Below are positions 16,659 through 23,764 of a stretch of 43,435 bases of DNA, in pieces; the first letter of the stretch is position 1; every line of letters begins with the position of its first letter. The stretch is taken from NCBI GenBank assembly GCA_035476575.1, contig DATILL010000158.1:1-43435 (forward strand). Reading direction: 5' to 3'. The notes under the pieces are model-generated. The model did not search any database, had not been told where the DNA came from, and saw only the letters and a program-made list of their open reading frames with translations. Source of the DNA: DATILL01 sp035476575 (GTDB taxonomy: Bacteria > Actinomycetota > Actinomycetes > Mycobacteriales > JACQDL01). The position numbers were made by a program, and so were the translations under genes.

Positions 16659-17189
16659 GTGAGGGTACTGGCTGACCGGGCGGCCGGCGTCGGGGACGCC
16701 CTCATCCGGACGCTGCACGGCGATCACGCGGCTGCGCTGTGGTCCTACGCCCTGCGGCTGACCGGCGGCGACGTCGGCCGGGCGCAGGACGCCGTACAGG
16801 AGGCGCTGCTGCGTGCCTGGCGGCACCCGGAGGCATTCGACCCGACCCGCGGCTCGACCCGCGGCTGGCTGCTGCGGACCGTCCGCAACGTGCTGATCGA
16901 CGAATGGCGGTCCCGGCAGGCCCGGCCGGAGGTGGTGACCGACGAGGTGCCGGAGGTCGCCGGCCCGGACGCCGCGGAGGCCGCGGTGCAGTCCTGGCTG
17001 GTCGCCGAGGCGCTGCGCCGGCTGTCCCGGCCGCACCGCGAGGTGCTGGTCGAGTGCTTCTATCTCGGCGCATCGGTGGCGGAGGCGGCGGACCGGCTCG
17101 GCGTGCCGCCCGGCACGGTGAAGTCGCGCACGCACTACGCACTGCGGGCGCTCCGGCTGATCCTGGAGGAGATGGGGGTGACAGCATGA
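16659..17189 (+). CDS. ECF-type RNA polymerase sigma factor
   Basis: This is an extracytoplasmic-function sigma factor of 176 residues. Region 2 (about residues 15-85) includes ALRLTGGDVGRAQDAVQEAL and TRGWLLRTVRNVLIDEWRSR. Region 4 (about 115-168) has the helix-turn-helix ASVAEAADRLGVPPGTVKSR. It would direct transcription of a small regulon when its anti-sigma partner lets go. The GTG at 16659 has GGGAG directly before it, an unusually tight spacing, so a slightly later start cannot be excluded. The stop overlaps the ATG of the anti-sigma gene (ATGA). It resembles SigL/SigK-like factors, but I cannot name a precise group. Confidence 0.92.
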   Translation: MRVLADRAAGVGDALIRTLHGDHAAALWSYALRLTGGDVGRAQDAVQEALLRAWRHPEAFDPTRGSTRGWLLRTVRNVLIDEWRSRQARPEVVTDEVPEVAGPDAAEAAVQSWLVAEALRRLSRPHREVLVECFYLGASVAEAADRLGVPPGTVKSRTHYALRALRLILEEMGVTA

Positions 17190-17944
17190 CCTGCCGGTAT
17201 GGGCGTGACGATGCGGCATACATGCTCGGCGCCCTCGACCCGGAAGAGCGGCAGGGCTTCGAGCAGCACCTGGAAAGCTGCCCGGCCTGCACGGCGGCGG
17301 TGCGCGACCTGGCCGGGCTGCCCGGCCTGCTGGCCCGGCTGCCGGCCGATCTGGTGTCCACAATGGATGGTGTTCGGCCGGGCGGTCCGGTGGCTGGCAG
17401 TCCTGTGCCGGGCGGTTCTGGGGTGGACGACCCGCCGCTGCCGGCGACACTGCTGCCGACGCTGCTGCGGCAGGCACGCCGGGAGCGCCGGCGGTCCCGG
17501 TGGCGTACCGGGCTGGTCGCGGGTACGGCGGCCGCGGCGGTCGCCGTCGGCGGCACCGTGCTGGTCGAGCGGGTAACCTCCGCCCGGCCCGGCCCGGCGC
17601 CGCCGACCCGCACCGTCATGCTGGCTCCGGTGGGGGAGCACGGTGCGCACGGCACGGCCTGGCTGACCGCCCGTGCCTGGGGCTCGGCGATCCGGGTGCG
17701 CTGCGCGGCGGAGAGCGGTGGCGACTACGGCGGGTCCGGCAGCGCTGGGACGGGCGGCGAGAGCACGTCGTACACCCTCTACGTCACCGATCGGTCCGGC
17801 CGGTCGACCGCGGCGGCGTCCTGGCGTGCCGTGCCCGGCCGGGACGTCAACGTCGACGGCGCAACCGAGCTGCGGACCGATGACGTGGCGGACCTGCAGG
17901 TGCGCGACAACCACGGCGCCGTCGTCATGCGGGGCACCGGCTAG
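17186..17944 (+). CDS. Transmembrane anti-sigma factor with zinc-binding (zf-HC2) domain
   Basis: The 252-residue protein begins with a zinc-binding anti-sigma domain, with the His-x3-Cys-x2-Cys motif in FEQHLESCPACTAAVRDL. Such domains hold the partner ECF sigma factor inactive at the membrane. One hydrophobic segment (GLVAGTAAAAVAVGGTVLV, about residues 110-130) follows a basic stretch, so the rest faces outward. The outer domain of about 110 residues contains AWGSAIRVRCAAESGG and a Gly/Ser-rich loop; it likely senses the signal. The start codon overlaps the sigma stop, giving coupled synthesis. The signal is unknown; the divergent cupredoxin gene hints at a copper or redox stress, but that is only inference. 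Confidence 0.9.
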   Translation: MTCRYGRDDAAYMLGALDPEERQGFEQHLESCPACTAAVRDLAGLPGLLARLPADLVSTMDGVRPGGPVAGSPVPGGSGVDDPPLPATLLPTLLRQARRERRRSRWRTGLVAGTAAAAVAVGGTVLVERVTSARPGPAPPTRTVMLAPVGEHGAHGTAWLTARAWGSAIRVRCAAESGGDYGGSGSAGTGGESTSYTLYVTDRSGRSTAAASWRAVPGRDVNVDGATELRTDDVADLQVRDNHGAVVMRGTG

Positions 17945-17975
17945 CCCGGCCCCCGACCGGCGGCTCGCCGCGACG

Positions 17976-18590
17976 TTACCAGGCGTGCCGGCTGGCGGCG
18001 GGCGGTCCGGTCTGTTCCGGCGGGTCGGCGTGCCACGTCGTCCCGCCCTGGCCCTGCCAGGAGTCGTGGCCGTAGTACGGCTCCGCAGGCTGCCAGGGCT
18101 CGGTGTTCGGCGCCGGGGGCGGCGGGACCGGGTCGTGCCGCGGCTCGGGCACGACCTGGCGCGCGAGGAGCTGGCCGAGCCGGGCCGCCGCCTTGGGATG
18201 GCCGGCCTGTGCGGCGGCCCTGATCCAGCCCTCGCCCTCGACCAGGTAGCCGGAGCGCAGCAGCAGCTCGCCGAGGTTGTACATGGCCTGCAGATTGCCC
18301 TGCTGGGCCGCCCGGCCCCACCATTGCACCGCGCTGGACAGGTCGCCGCGGTCGTCGTACAGGGCGCCGAGGAAGTTCATCGCGCTCTGGTCGCCTGCCT
18401 CGGCGGCCCGAGTGAGCCAGGTCGTCGCCGCCGGATGATCATTGGACTCGGCATAGTAGAGCCCGAGCATCGTCATAGCCCGGACGTCTCCGCTGTTCGC
18501 TGCGATCTGCAGCCACTGGCTGGCGCCCTCCGCGTCACCGGAGCGCAGCATGAGCAAGGCGTGCTGGTACGCCTGAGAATCGGCAGGCAA
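17976..18590 (-). CDS. Sel1-like / TPR repeat protein
   Basis: The protein contains about four Sel1-like repeats of 36 residues, for example NSGDVRAMTMLGLYYAESND, AGDQSAMNFLGALYDDRGDL, QGNLQAMYNLGELLLRSGYL and AGHPKAAARLGQLLARQ. Such helical repeats bind partner proteins. The C-terminal ~60 residues are Pro-rich with no fold. I chose the TTG at 18590 because AGGGAG lies 6 bases before it and the repeats start soon after; a GTG at 18614 is the alternative, and the longer open frame up to 18860 has no protein-like sequence. It is divergent from the metallopeptidase-like gene. No enzyme activity is implied. Confidence 0.75.
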   Translation of the reverse strand: MPADSQAYQHALLMLRSGDAEGASQWLQIAANSGDVRAMTMLGLYYAESNDHPAATTWLTRAAEAGDQSAMNFLGALYDDRGDLSSAVQWWGRAAQQGNLQAMYNLGELLLRSGYLVEGEGWIRAAAQAGHPKAAARLGQLLARQVVPEPRHDPVPPPPAPNTEPWQPAEPYYGHDSWQGQGGTTWHADPPEQTGPPAASRHAW

Positions 18591-18877
18591 TGCCGTCTCC
18601 CTATCACAAGCCACGAGGTAGCGGTGGGGTTCCGAGGGGGCGCAAGGAATATTGCCACGAAAGCCGCCGAGAGGCGTAGTCCCTGGCCGACAATTATCGC
18701 GACCGGCCGGCAAGCGGAGGCCCCGGACAGCCGACCTATTACGCATTGTGCTGTCGTGTGTACAAAACGTGAGATCACTGGGGTGGTGGCCGATCGACGC
18801 CGCGCGAGCTGAACCCAGGTCCGGTGGAGCGGGACATTCCCGCTTAGACTGCACCGACACGCCAACGTGGGGGGACG
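18591..18877. other. Divergent intergenic region
   Basis: This 287-bp gap separates the Sel1 gene (minus) from the metallopeptidase-like gene (plus) and must hold both promoters. It is richer in A/T than its surroundings. I do not see a convincing -35/-10 pair, nor a structured RNA. Confidence 0.4.
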
Positions 18878-20407
18878 ATGACTGGCAGGCCGCGGCACCC
18901 GGGCGACGCCTCGGGCAATCCGTCGTGGCAGGCCCGGCCGCCCGCCAGGGTGTCGGTCACCCCGTCGGCGCCGGTCACCCCGCAGCAGAACCCACCGTTC
19001 GAGCACCCGTCTTACCAGCACGTATGGCCGCCGCACTACACGGCGATGGGCTGGCGGGCGCCGCAGCCTCCGCCGCCGAACAGGCGCCGTGGGTGGATGG
19101 TCGTGTTCGCCCTCGCGTTGCTCGGCTTGGTTGGCCTGGTCCCGTTGGCGGCCAGCCACCAGGAGCCGGCCAGCACGGCGACCCGGGCGCCGGCCGGGCA
19201 GGGTGGCGCGGTCGCGGGTGGCCAAGGGGGCGTGGACCCGTCCACCCAGTTCACCACGGGTGACGTGGCCGACCTGCTGACCCGGTACGCCGACGCGCTG
19301 CGCGGCTACAACCGCCCGGCGTTCCTGGCTTTGCTCGACCAGTCCAACACTAAGCTGGTGGCCGCCCAGCGCCGGCTTTTCAACAACCTGCGCCAGGTCG
19401 ATCTGCAAACGTTCCAGTACGTGCCGGTCGACACCTCGCTGCCGCAGCTTGACCCGCTGCATCCGGGCAGCTACACCGAGGGGTGGAGCCAGGCCTGGCG
19501 GCTGATCCAGATCCGGGGCATCGACCCACGGCCGGGTGGCCAGTATTTCCAGGTCCGGCTCAAGGCCAGCCAGGGCCGGCTGCTGATCTCCGACATCACG
19601 CCGTCGCTCGGGCCGGGAGCGAACCGGCAGCCTATGCCGTGGGATGTCTCCACCCTCCGAGTCATCCGGGGCCAGAACGTCGTGGTGGCCGGCACCGCGG
19701 ACGTCGCCGCGCAGTTGGGTGACGTGATGCGCGACGCGGAGGCGGCCATCGCGGATGCCGGGCCGTGCTGGCCGCCCGACTGGCAGCGCACGTTCACCAT
19801 TTTCGCGACCGGCGACCGCGCGACGTTCGACGCCTGGTTCCGCAGCCGGTTCACCTCCACCGAGTTCATCGGGTTCGAGGTCGGGCTGCCGGTGGTCGGC
19901 ACCGACGGGCAGGTGGTGTCCGGCGCCGAGGACGACATTCCGCAGGTGGTGGTCGATGTGCCGGGCGCGCGGCGGGCGCCGTTGGGCTTCCGTGCGCTTC
20001 TCGAGCACGAGCTGACCCATGCCGCGTCCGGGGCTCAGCGCAACCCGGAGACCGAGACCTGGGCGGTCGAGGGCTATGCCGACTTCGTGGCCTTTCACAA
20101 CGGCACGTTGCGGCAGGCGAACCGGGGGGGAATGGCGTACCGGACGTACCACGCGCCGGGCGGGCTGACCGTCAGGCTGCCGACCAACAGGGATTTTTAC
20201 GGGAAGGGCGCCGCGCTCAACTACGACCTGGCGTTCTATGCGGTGTGGTATTTGCGGGTACGGTATGGTCAGGCCGCCGTGATCGCCTGGTTCCACGATG
20301 CCAACAGCGGTGGCAACGCGGGCGGCCTGCTGGAGGAGAGGTTCCATCTCACCGTACAGCAGTTCGTGCGGGACTGGGCGAAGTGGACCTTCACCCAGCT
20401 CAAGTAG
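18878..20407 (+). CDS. Membrane-anchored HExxH metallopeptidase-like protein
   Basis: The 509-residue protein has a Pro-rich cytoplasmic N-terminus (residues 1-68) and one membrane helix (MVVFALALLGLVGLVPLAA, about 74-92). An outer part of some 400 residues follows. It carries His377-Glu378-L-T-His381 (LLEHELTHAASG) and Glu398 in WAVEGYADFVAFH. This is the zinc-ligand layout of gluzincin-type peptidases (peptidase MA-like). The region before it (residues ~125-230) resembles an exported helical domain of unknown role. The ATG is preceded by GGGGGGA. Substrate is unknown; it may act on the cell envelope. The final CTCAAGTAGCCAG, which spans the stop codon, recurs 303 bp downstream. Confidence 0.8.
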   Translation: MTGRPRHPGDASGNPSWQARPPARVSVTPSAPVTPQQNPPFEHPSYQHVWPPHYTAMGWRAPQPPPPNRRRGWMVVFALALLGLVGLVPLAASHQEPASTATRAPAGQGGAVAGGQGGVDPSTQFTTGDVADLLTRYADALRGYNRPAFLALLDQSNTKLVAAQRRLFNNLRQVDLQTFQYVPVDTSLPQLDPLHPGSYTEGWSQAWRLIQIRGIDPRPGGQYFQVRLKASQGRLLISDITPSLGPGANRQPMPWDVSTLRVIRGQNVVVAGTADVAAQLGDVMRDAEAAIADAGPCWPPDWQRTFTIFATGDRATFDAWFRSRFTSTEFIGFEVGLPVVGTDGQVVSGAEDDIPQVVVDVPGARRAPLGFRALLEHELTHAASGAQRNPETETWAVEGYADFVAFHNGTLRQANRGGMAYRTYHAPGGLTVRLPTNRDFYGKGAALNYDLAFYAVWYLRVRYGQAAVIAWFHDANSGGNAGGLLEERFHLTVQQFVRDWAKWTFTQLK

Positions 20408-20714
20408 CCAGGCTGACTACGGGTCGAGCATGACGTCCCTGGACGCCGTAAGTCGCGGCAGGGCTACCTGACTGAGATCGTGCCGGCGAGTGCGGCGGGG
20501 TCGGCGCTGGCTGACCACGCTGCTGCCAGTGACATGCCTGGACGAAACTCGAAGTGCAGCAGCCTGTAGGTGATCTCACGTGAGGTCACCGATGTGGCAT
20601 TGGCCCGCACGGCGACAACACGGACAGCACCCTTGCCGTTCGCCCCTCCCGCGCACACCGTAGCGCGGCGATTTCAAGCGGTGGATGCGTCACCTAGCGG
20701 CCTCAAGTAGCCAG
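20399..20714. repeat. 13-bp direct repeat (CTCAAGTAGCCAG) flanking ~290 bp
   Basis: CTCAAGTAGCCAG occurs at 20399-20411, spanning the stop of the metallopeptidase gene, and again at 20702-20714. The 290 bp between contain a minus-strand open stretch of 64 codons (20464-20658) that I do not recognise. This could be an old insertion with target duplication, or a local duplication. Confidence 0.6.
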
Positions 20715-20850
20715 TGCATCACCCGGCTTGACCTGGGGCGAGGGATCGTACGCTCGTTCGCGAACCGGGCAAGTCGTACCTGCCCCTGATCAGGCCCGAT
20801 GTGAGCCCTCGCGAGGGTCCCAGGTCAAGCCGGGTGGTGCCCGATGCACT
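20713..20850. repeat. Compound inverted repeat with perfect 17-bp arms
   Basis: ACCCGGCTTGACCTGGG at 20721-20737 is exactly inverted at 20819-20835, with 81 bp between the arms. Outside it AGTGCATC (20713-20720) is inverted as GATGCACT at 20843-20850, with 7 extra bases on the right. The arrangement looks like the ends of a small non-autonomous element, though no transposase is near. Confidence 0.65.
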
Positions 20851-21029
20851 GACCGCGTGAAACCACCGATCAGGTCGTGCCTCTCGAAGAATGCGCCTCG
20901 GTCGATCTCCGGCATGGTCGGAGCCGGCATGAGGTCGACGACTCGGCGATCTCGAAGGACAGCAACCGGTGCCTGCCGTCCAACGCGGGCTGCCCGACTG
21001 CCCGCACCCTGCGTTCGAGCAGTGGCGCC

Positions 21030-21266
21030 GCGCGTGACCGCGGGTCTCCCAGCCGAGCACGCCGACCAGATAGAGGCGCGTCACCTGGGCGACGTCGCGC
21101 GGCGTAGCACCGCGACCTCGTGCCTCCACCAAGCCTCGCGCCAGTCGCCGGATCAAAAGTTGGGTTTGTTCGGAGAGCCTCGTCAGCTCGTCGAGAGATA
21201 TCTCCCGTCAGGTAGCCGTGCGGACTCCAGGCGCGGCCGAACGCGCATTCGGTCTGGTTGGCCCAT
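21030..21266 (-). pseudogene. Decayed gene of unknown function
   Basis: An ATG at 21266 on the minus strand has a near-perfect ribosome site (GGAGGT, 7 bases away), but its frame stops after 27 codons. Protein-like text continues in other frames: AFGRAWSPHGYLT, then after a shift EISLDELTRLSEQTQLLIRR, LARGLVEARG and VAQVTRLYLVGVLGW, which reads as regular amphipathic helix. This pattern suggests a once-real helical protein broken by frameshifts. I do not recognise the family. Confidence 0.3.
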
Positions 21267-21305
21267 GAGGTTCACCTCCATCGCCTGTGCTCTCGCCCGT
21301 CAGCC

Positions 21306-21334
21306 TTGACGTTACGATACTGCCCGACTACGAC
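21306..21334 (+). promoter_or_regulatory. Possible promoter of nuoA2
   Basis: TTGACG at 21306-21311 and TACGAC at 21329-21334 are 17 bp apart, about 50 bp before the nuoA2 start. The -35 is good and the -10 only partial. It is the sole candidate I see upstream of the second nuo cluster. Confidence 0.35.
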
Positions 21335-21382
21335 GGAGAGCGCACCTGCCGGGAGCGCCACCGACGGCAGTACGATCCGGGC

Positions 21383-21742
21383 ATGAATGGGTGGGGCACG
21401 GTCGGCATCGTCCTGCTGGTGGGCGTCGGGTTCCTCGCGGTCGCCTTCGCGGCGAACCGGCTGCTGCGCCCCGACCGGGCCCGGGGCGACGCGCTGGCGA
21501 CGTACGAGTGCGGCGTCGACCCGGTCGGCGAAGGCTGGGCGCAGACCCACATCCGGTACTACGTCTACGCCTTCGTCTACGTCGTCTTCGCCGTCGAGGC
21601 GGTCTACCTCTTCCCTTGGGCGACGATCTTCGCCAAGCCCGAGTTCGGCGTCGGGGCGCTGGCCGAGATGGGCGTCTTCGTCGCGCTGCTCGCCCTCGGC
21701 ATCCTGTACGCCTGGCGAAAGCGTGTGCTCACCTGGGTCTGA
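21383..21742 (+). CDS. nuoA2: NADH-quinone oxidoreductase subunit A, second copy
   Basis: NuoA is a small three-helix membrane subunit by the quinone chamber. The 119-residue product has family landmarks ATYECGVDPVGEGW and IRYYVYAFVYVVFAVEAVYL, with the conserved acidic residue in the second helix. It is of normal length. The ATG at 21383 gives the usual short N-terminus before the first helix. It stands apart from the rest of the cluster: a mobA-like gene on the other strand, whose 3' end overlaps this one by 14 bp, lies between it and nuoB2. The main operon's own nuoA would lie left of the window. Confidence 0.93.
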   Translation: MNGWGTVGIVLLVGVGFLAVAFAANRLLRPDRARGDALATYECGVDPVGEGWAQTHIRYYVYAFVYVVFAVEAVYLFPWATIFAKPEFGVGALAEMGVFVALLALGILYAWRKRVLTWV

Positions 21743-22556
21743 GCGAGAGGGCGAGCCGGTCGCCGGTGGCGAGCGGCAGCTCGTCGTCCCAGCCGACCCG
21801 GTCGCCGTTCAGCTCCACCCGTACGGCAACCTGGCCCCTCGCGGGCAGGACAAGCTCCGCGGCCGTGGCCAGTGTCGCGGCCTCGACCGGGGCCTGCCGG
21901 CCGCCGTACCAGACCAAGATCCAGGGCGCCGGCCTGGCCCGGGCGGTGGCGTAGTCCGAAGGCGAGTTGAGGTTGCGGACCGAGTCCAGGTCGGGGTCGA
22001 GCGCGGCCAGCACAGGGTCGGCCAGCAGCGTCGCCTCGCCCAGCCGCTGGGCCGCGCACCTCTCGGCCAGGCCGCCGACCCGCGCCCGGCCGGCGGCGAG
22101 CAGGCCGGCGGCCAGCGGGGCCAGCGCGGTGCGGTACCCGGCCGCAAGCGGCTGCGGATATCCCCTGACCACCGGCAGCGCGACGTCGGCGCCGTCGGCC
22201 AGCCCACGCAGCACCCGCCGGACGAACGCCGGGTGCAGGAACGGCAGGTCAACGGCGCAGACGAACGCCGTCTCGGCCCGACCGGCGAGCGCGGCCAGGC
22301 CGACCGCGATCCCCTGCAGCGGCCCGCGGCCTTCCGCTGGGTCGGCAGCCAGCTCGACCCGCTCGGGCAGGCTGGGCAGCCGCTGGCCGGGCGCGGCGAC
22401 GACGACCACCGGCCCGTCCACCACCCGCCCGACCAGCCCGGTCATCCGGCGTAACAGGGTGGAGCCGTGCCACTCCAGCGCCGCCTTGGCCGTGCCCATC
22501 CGGGTGGAGCGGCCCCCGGCGAGCACGATCCCGCCGGTGCCGCCGATGCTGGTCAC
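21729..22556 (-). CDS. MobA-like nucleotidyltransferase with C-terminal extension
   Basis: The N-terminal ~190 residues match molybdenum cofactor guanylyltransferase (MobA), which attaches GMP to molybdopterin. The nucleotide-binding loop is LAGGRSTRMGTAKAALEW, and AVDLPFLHPAFVRRVL carries the metal-binding Asp. NSPSDYATA is the usual end of MobA. About 70 more residues follow (APWILVWYGGRQ to LALSLRPR), which look like a small beta-rich, possibly ubiquitin/MoaD-like fold without a C-terminal Gly-Gly. The GTG at 22556 has no ribosome site; TACGAT lies 6 bases upstream, so the mRNA may be leaderless. It is wedged between nuoA2 and nuoB2. A related nucleotidyltransferase with another substrate is possible. 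Confidence 0.8.
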   Translation of the reverse strand: MTSIGGTGGIVLAGGRSTRMGTAKAALEWHGSTLLRRMTGLVGRVVDGPVVVVAAPGQRLPSLPERVELAADPAEGRGPLQGIAVGLAALAGRAETAFVCAVDLPFLHPAFVRRVLRGLADGADVALPVVRGYPQPLAAGYRTALAPLAAGLLAAGRARVGGLAERCAAQRLGEATLLADPVLAALDPDLDSVRNLNSPSDYATARARPAPWILVWYGGRQAPVEAATLATAAELVLPARGQVAVRVELNGDRVGWDDELPLATGDRLALSLRPR

Positions 22557-22562
22557 CGCAAG

Positions 22563-22583
22563 ATCGTAGGACGCCGCTAGTCT
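22563..22583. promoter_or_regulatory. Divergent, apparently leaderless promoter pair (mobA-like / nuoB2)
   Basis: Only 33 bp separate the two GTG starts. On the plus strand TAGTCT (22578-22583) is followed by 6 bases and the nuoB2 GTG. On the minus strand TACGAT (22568-22563) is followed by 6 bases and the mobA-like GTG. Neither start has a ribosome-binding site. A -10 box at this spacing would start transcription on the first base of the start codon, as in known actinobacterial leaderless mRNAs. The -35 positions are weak. Confidence 0.5.
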
Positions 22584-22589
22584 GCTGGC

Positions 22590-23171
22590 GTGGGTGTGCT
22601 CGACTCAGCGCTGCCGGACCCGATCAAGTTCGTGCTGAACTGGGGCCGGCGGTACAGCCTGTGGGTCTTCAACTTCGGCCTGGCCTGCTGCGCGATCGAG
22701 TTCATCGCCACCTCGATGTCGCGGCACGACTTTATCCGGCTGGGCGTGATCCCGTTCGCGCACGGGCCCCGGCAGGCCGACCTGATGGTCGTCTCCGGCA
22801 CGGTCACCGACAAGATGGCGCCCGCGGTGAAGCGGCTCTATGACCAGATGCCCGAGCCGAAGTACGTGATCAGCTTCGGCGCCTGCTCCAACTGTGGCGG
22901 CCCGTACTGGGACTCCTACTGCGTGACCAAGGGCGTCGACCAGATCATCCCGGTGGACGTCTACGTGCCGGGCTGCCCGCCCCGCCCGGAGGCGTTGCTG
23001 CAGGGCATCCTGCGGCTGCAGGACAAGATCGCGGCCGAGGACGTCGTGCTGAACGGCGGCTCCCGGCCCGGCCGCGCCGTCCCCCCGGTGGCGATCCCGA
23101 CCGCGGCCGCGTTGACCGCGCCGTTGGTCGCCGGCCCGTTGGCCGATGGCTCCCCGAGGCCGACCCGGTGA
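22590..23171 (+). CDS. nuoB2: NADH-quinone oxidoreductase subunit B, second copy
   Basis: NuoB carries cluster N2, the last Fe-S centre before quinone. The 193-residue product has all four ligand positions: Cys33-Cys34 (FGLACCAIEFIA), Cys99 (SFGACSNCGG) and Cys129 (VYVPGCPPRPEAL). Two further cysteines (102 and 111) lie close to Cys99 in GPYWDSYC, a version seen in some NDH-1 and hydrogenase-like complexes. The C-terminal ~35 residues are a Pro/Ala-rich tail. The stop overlaps the nuoC2 GTG. The start seems leaderless (see the promoter entry). Confidence 0.95.
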   Translation: MGVLDSALPDPIKFVLNWGRRYSLWVFNFGLACCAIEFIATSMSRHDFIRLGVIPFAHGPRQADLMVVSGTVTDKMAPAVKRLYDQMPEPKYVISFGACSNCGGPYWDSYCVTKGVDQIIPVDVYVPGCPPRPEALLQGILRLQDKIAAEDVVLNGGSRPGRAVPPVAIPTAAALTAPLVAGPLADGSPRPTR

Positions 23172-23764
23172 CGCCGGCGGAGGTGGGCGCGCGGTTCGTC
23201 GAGGCGCTCGGCGCTGACGTGGCGTCGTACACAGAGGGGTTCGGCCAAGTGCACGTGGACGTGCCGGCAGAGAGCTGGTGGCCGGCCGCCGTACTGGCCC
23301 GGGACGACCCGGCCCTGGACCTCGGCTACTTCGACTGGCTGACCGGGGTGGACGAGCTGGCCGACGGCTTCGCCGTCGTCGCCCATCTCTACTCCCTGCC
23401 CAGGCGGCACCACGTGCTGCTGCGCACCCGGGTGCCCCGCGAGGCGCCGAGGCTGGCGTCGTTGACCGGGCTCTACGCCGGCGCGGCGTGGCATGAGCGG
23501 GAGACGTTCGAGATGTTCGGGGTGGTCTTCGACGGGCATCCGGACCTGCGGCCGCTGCTGCTGCCGGACGGCTTCGAGGGCCACCCGCTGCGCAAGGACT
23601 TCGTGCTAGCCGCCCGGGTGGCCAAGCCGTGGCCGGGCGCGAAGGAGCCCGGGGAGTCCGACCACGGCGCGCCGAGCCGGCGCCGGATCCGGCCGCCCGG
23701 CGTACCCGATCCGGCCGAGTGGGGTCCGCACGCCGCCAGCGGGGCCGGGGAACCCGATGCCTGA
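23168..23764 (+). CDS. nuoC2: NADH-quinone oxidoreductase subunit C, second copy
   Basis: NuoC is the 30-kDa structural subunit of the connecting module. The 198-residue protein has the family signature WHERETFEMFGVVFDGHPDL and the end motif EGHPLRKDFVLAARV. It is a stand-alone NuoC: no NuoD domain is fused, and no nuoD follows. The next gene, nuoH2, begins 8 bases before its stop. In ordinary operons nuoD comes here, so the absence is real and not a gap in the sequence. The GTG start overlaps the nuoB2 stop. Confidence 0.93.
   Translation: MTPAEVGARFVEALGADVASYTEGFGQVHVDVPAESWWPAAVLARDDPALDLGYFDWLTGVDELADGFAVVAHLYSLPRRHHVLLRTRVPREAPRLASLTGLYAGAAWHERETFEMFGVVFDGHPDLRPLLLPDGFEGHPLRKDFVLAARVAKPWPGAKEPGESDHGAPSRRRIRPPGVPDPAEWGPHAASGAGEPDA

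Larger units (their letters stand above)
20408..21382. other. ~975-bp region without an intact gene
   Basis: Apart from the repeats listed separately I see only short or broken reading frames. A decayed minus-strand gene seems to occupy the right half (see 21030-21266). The region separates the metallopeptidase gene from the second nuo cluster and looks like a graveyard of insertions. Confidence 0.55.

Noticed and set aside
20464..20658. 64-codon minus-strand frame as a real gene
   Set aside because: It has no ribosome site or recognisable motif, and lies inside a probable insertion. It is kept only as part of the region description.
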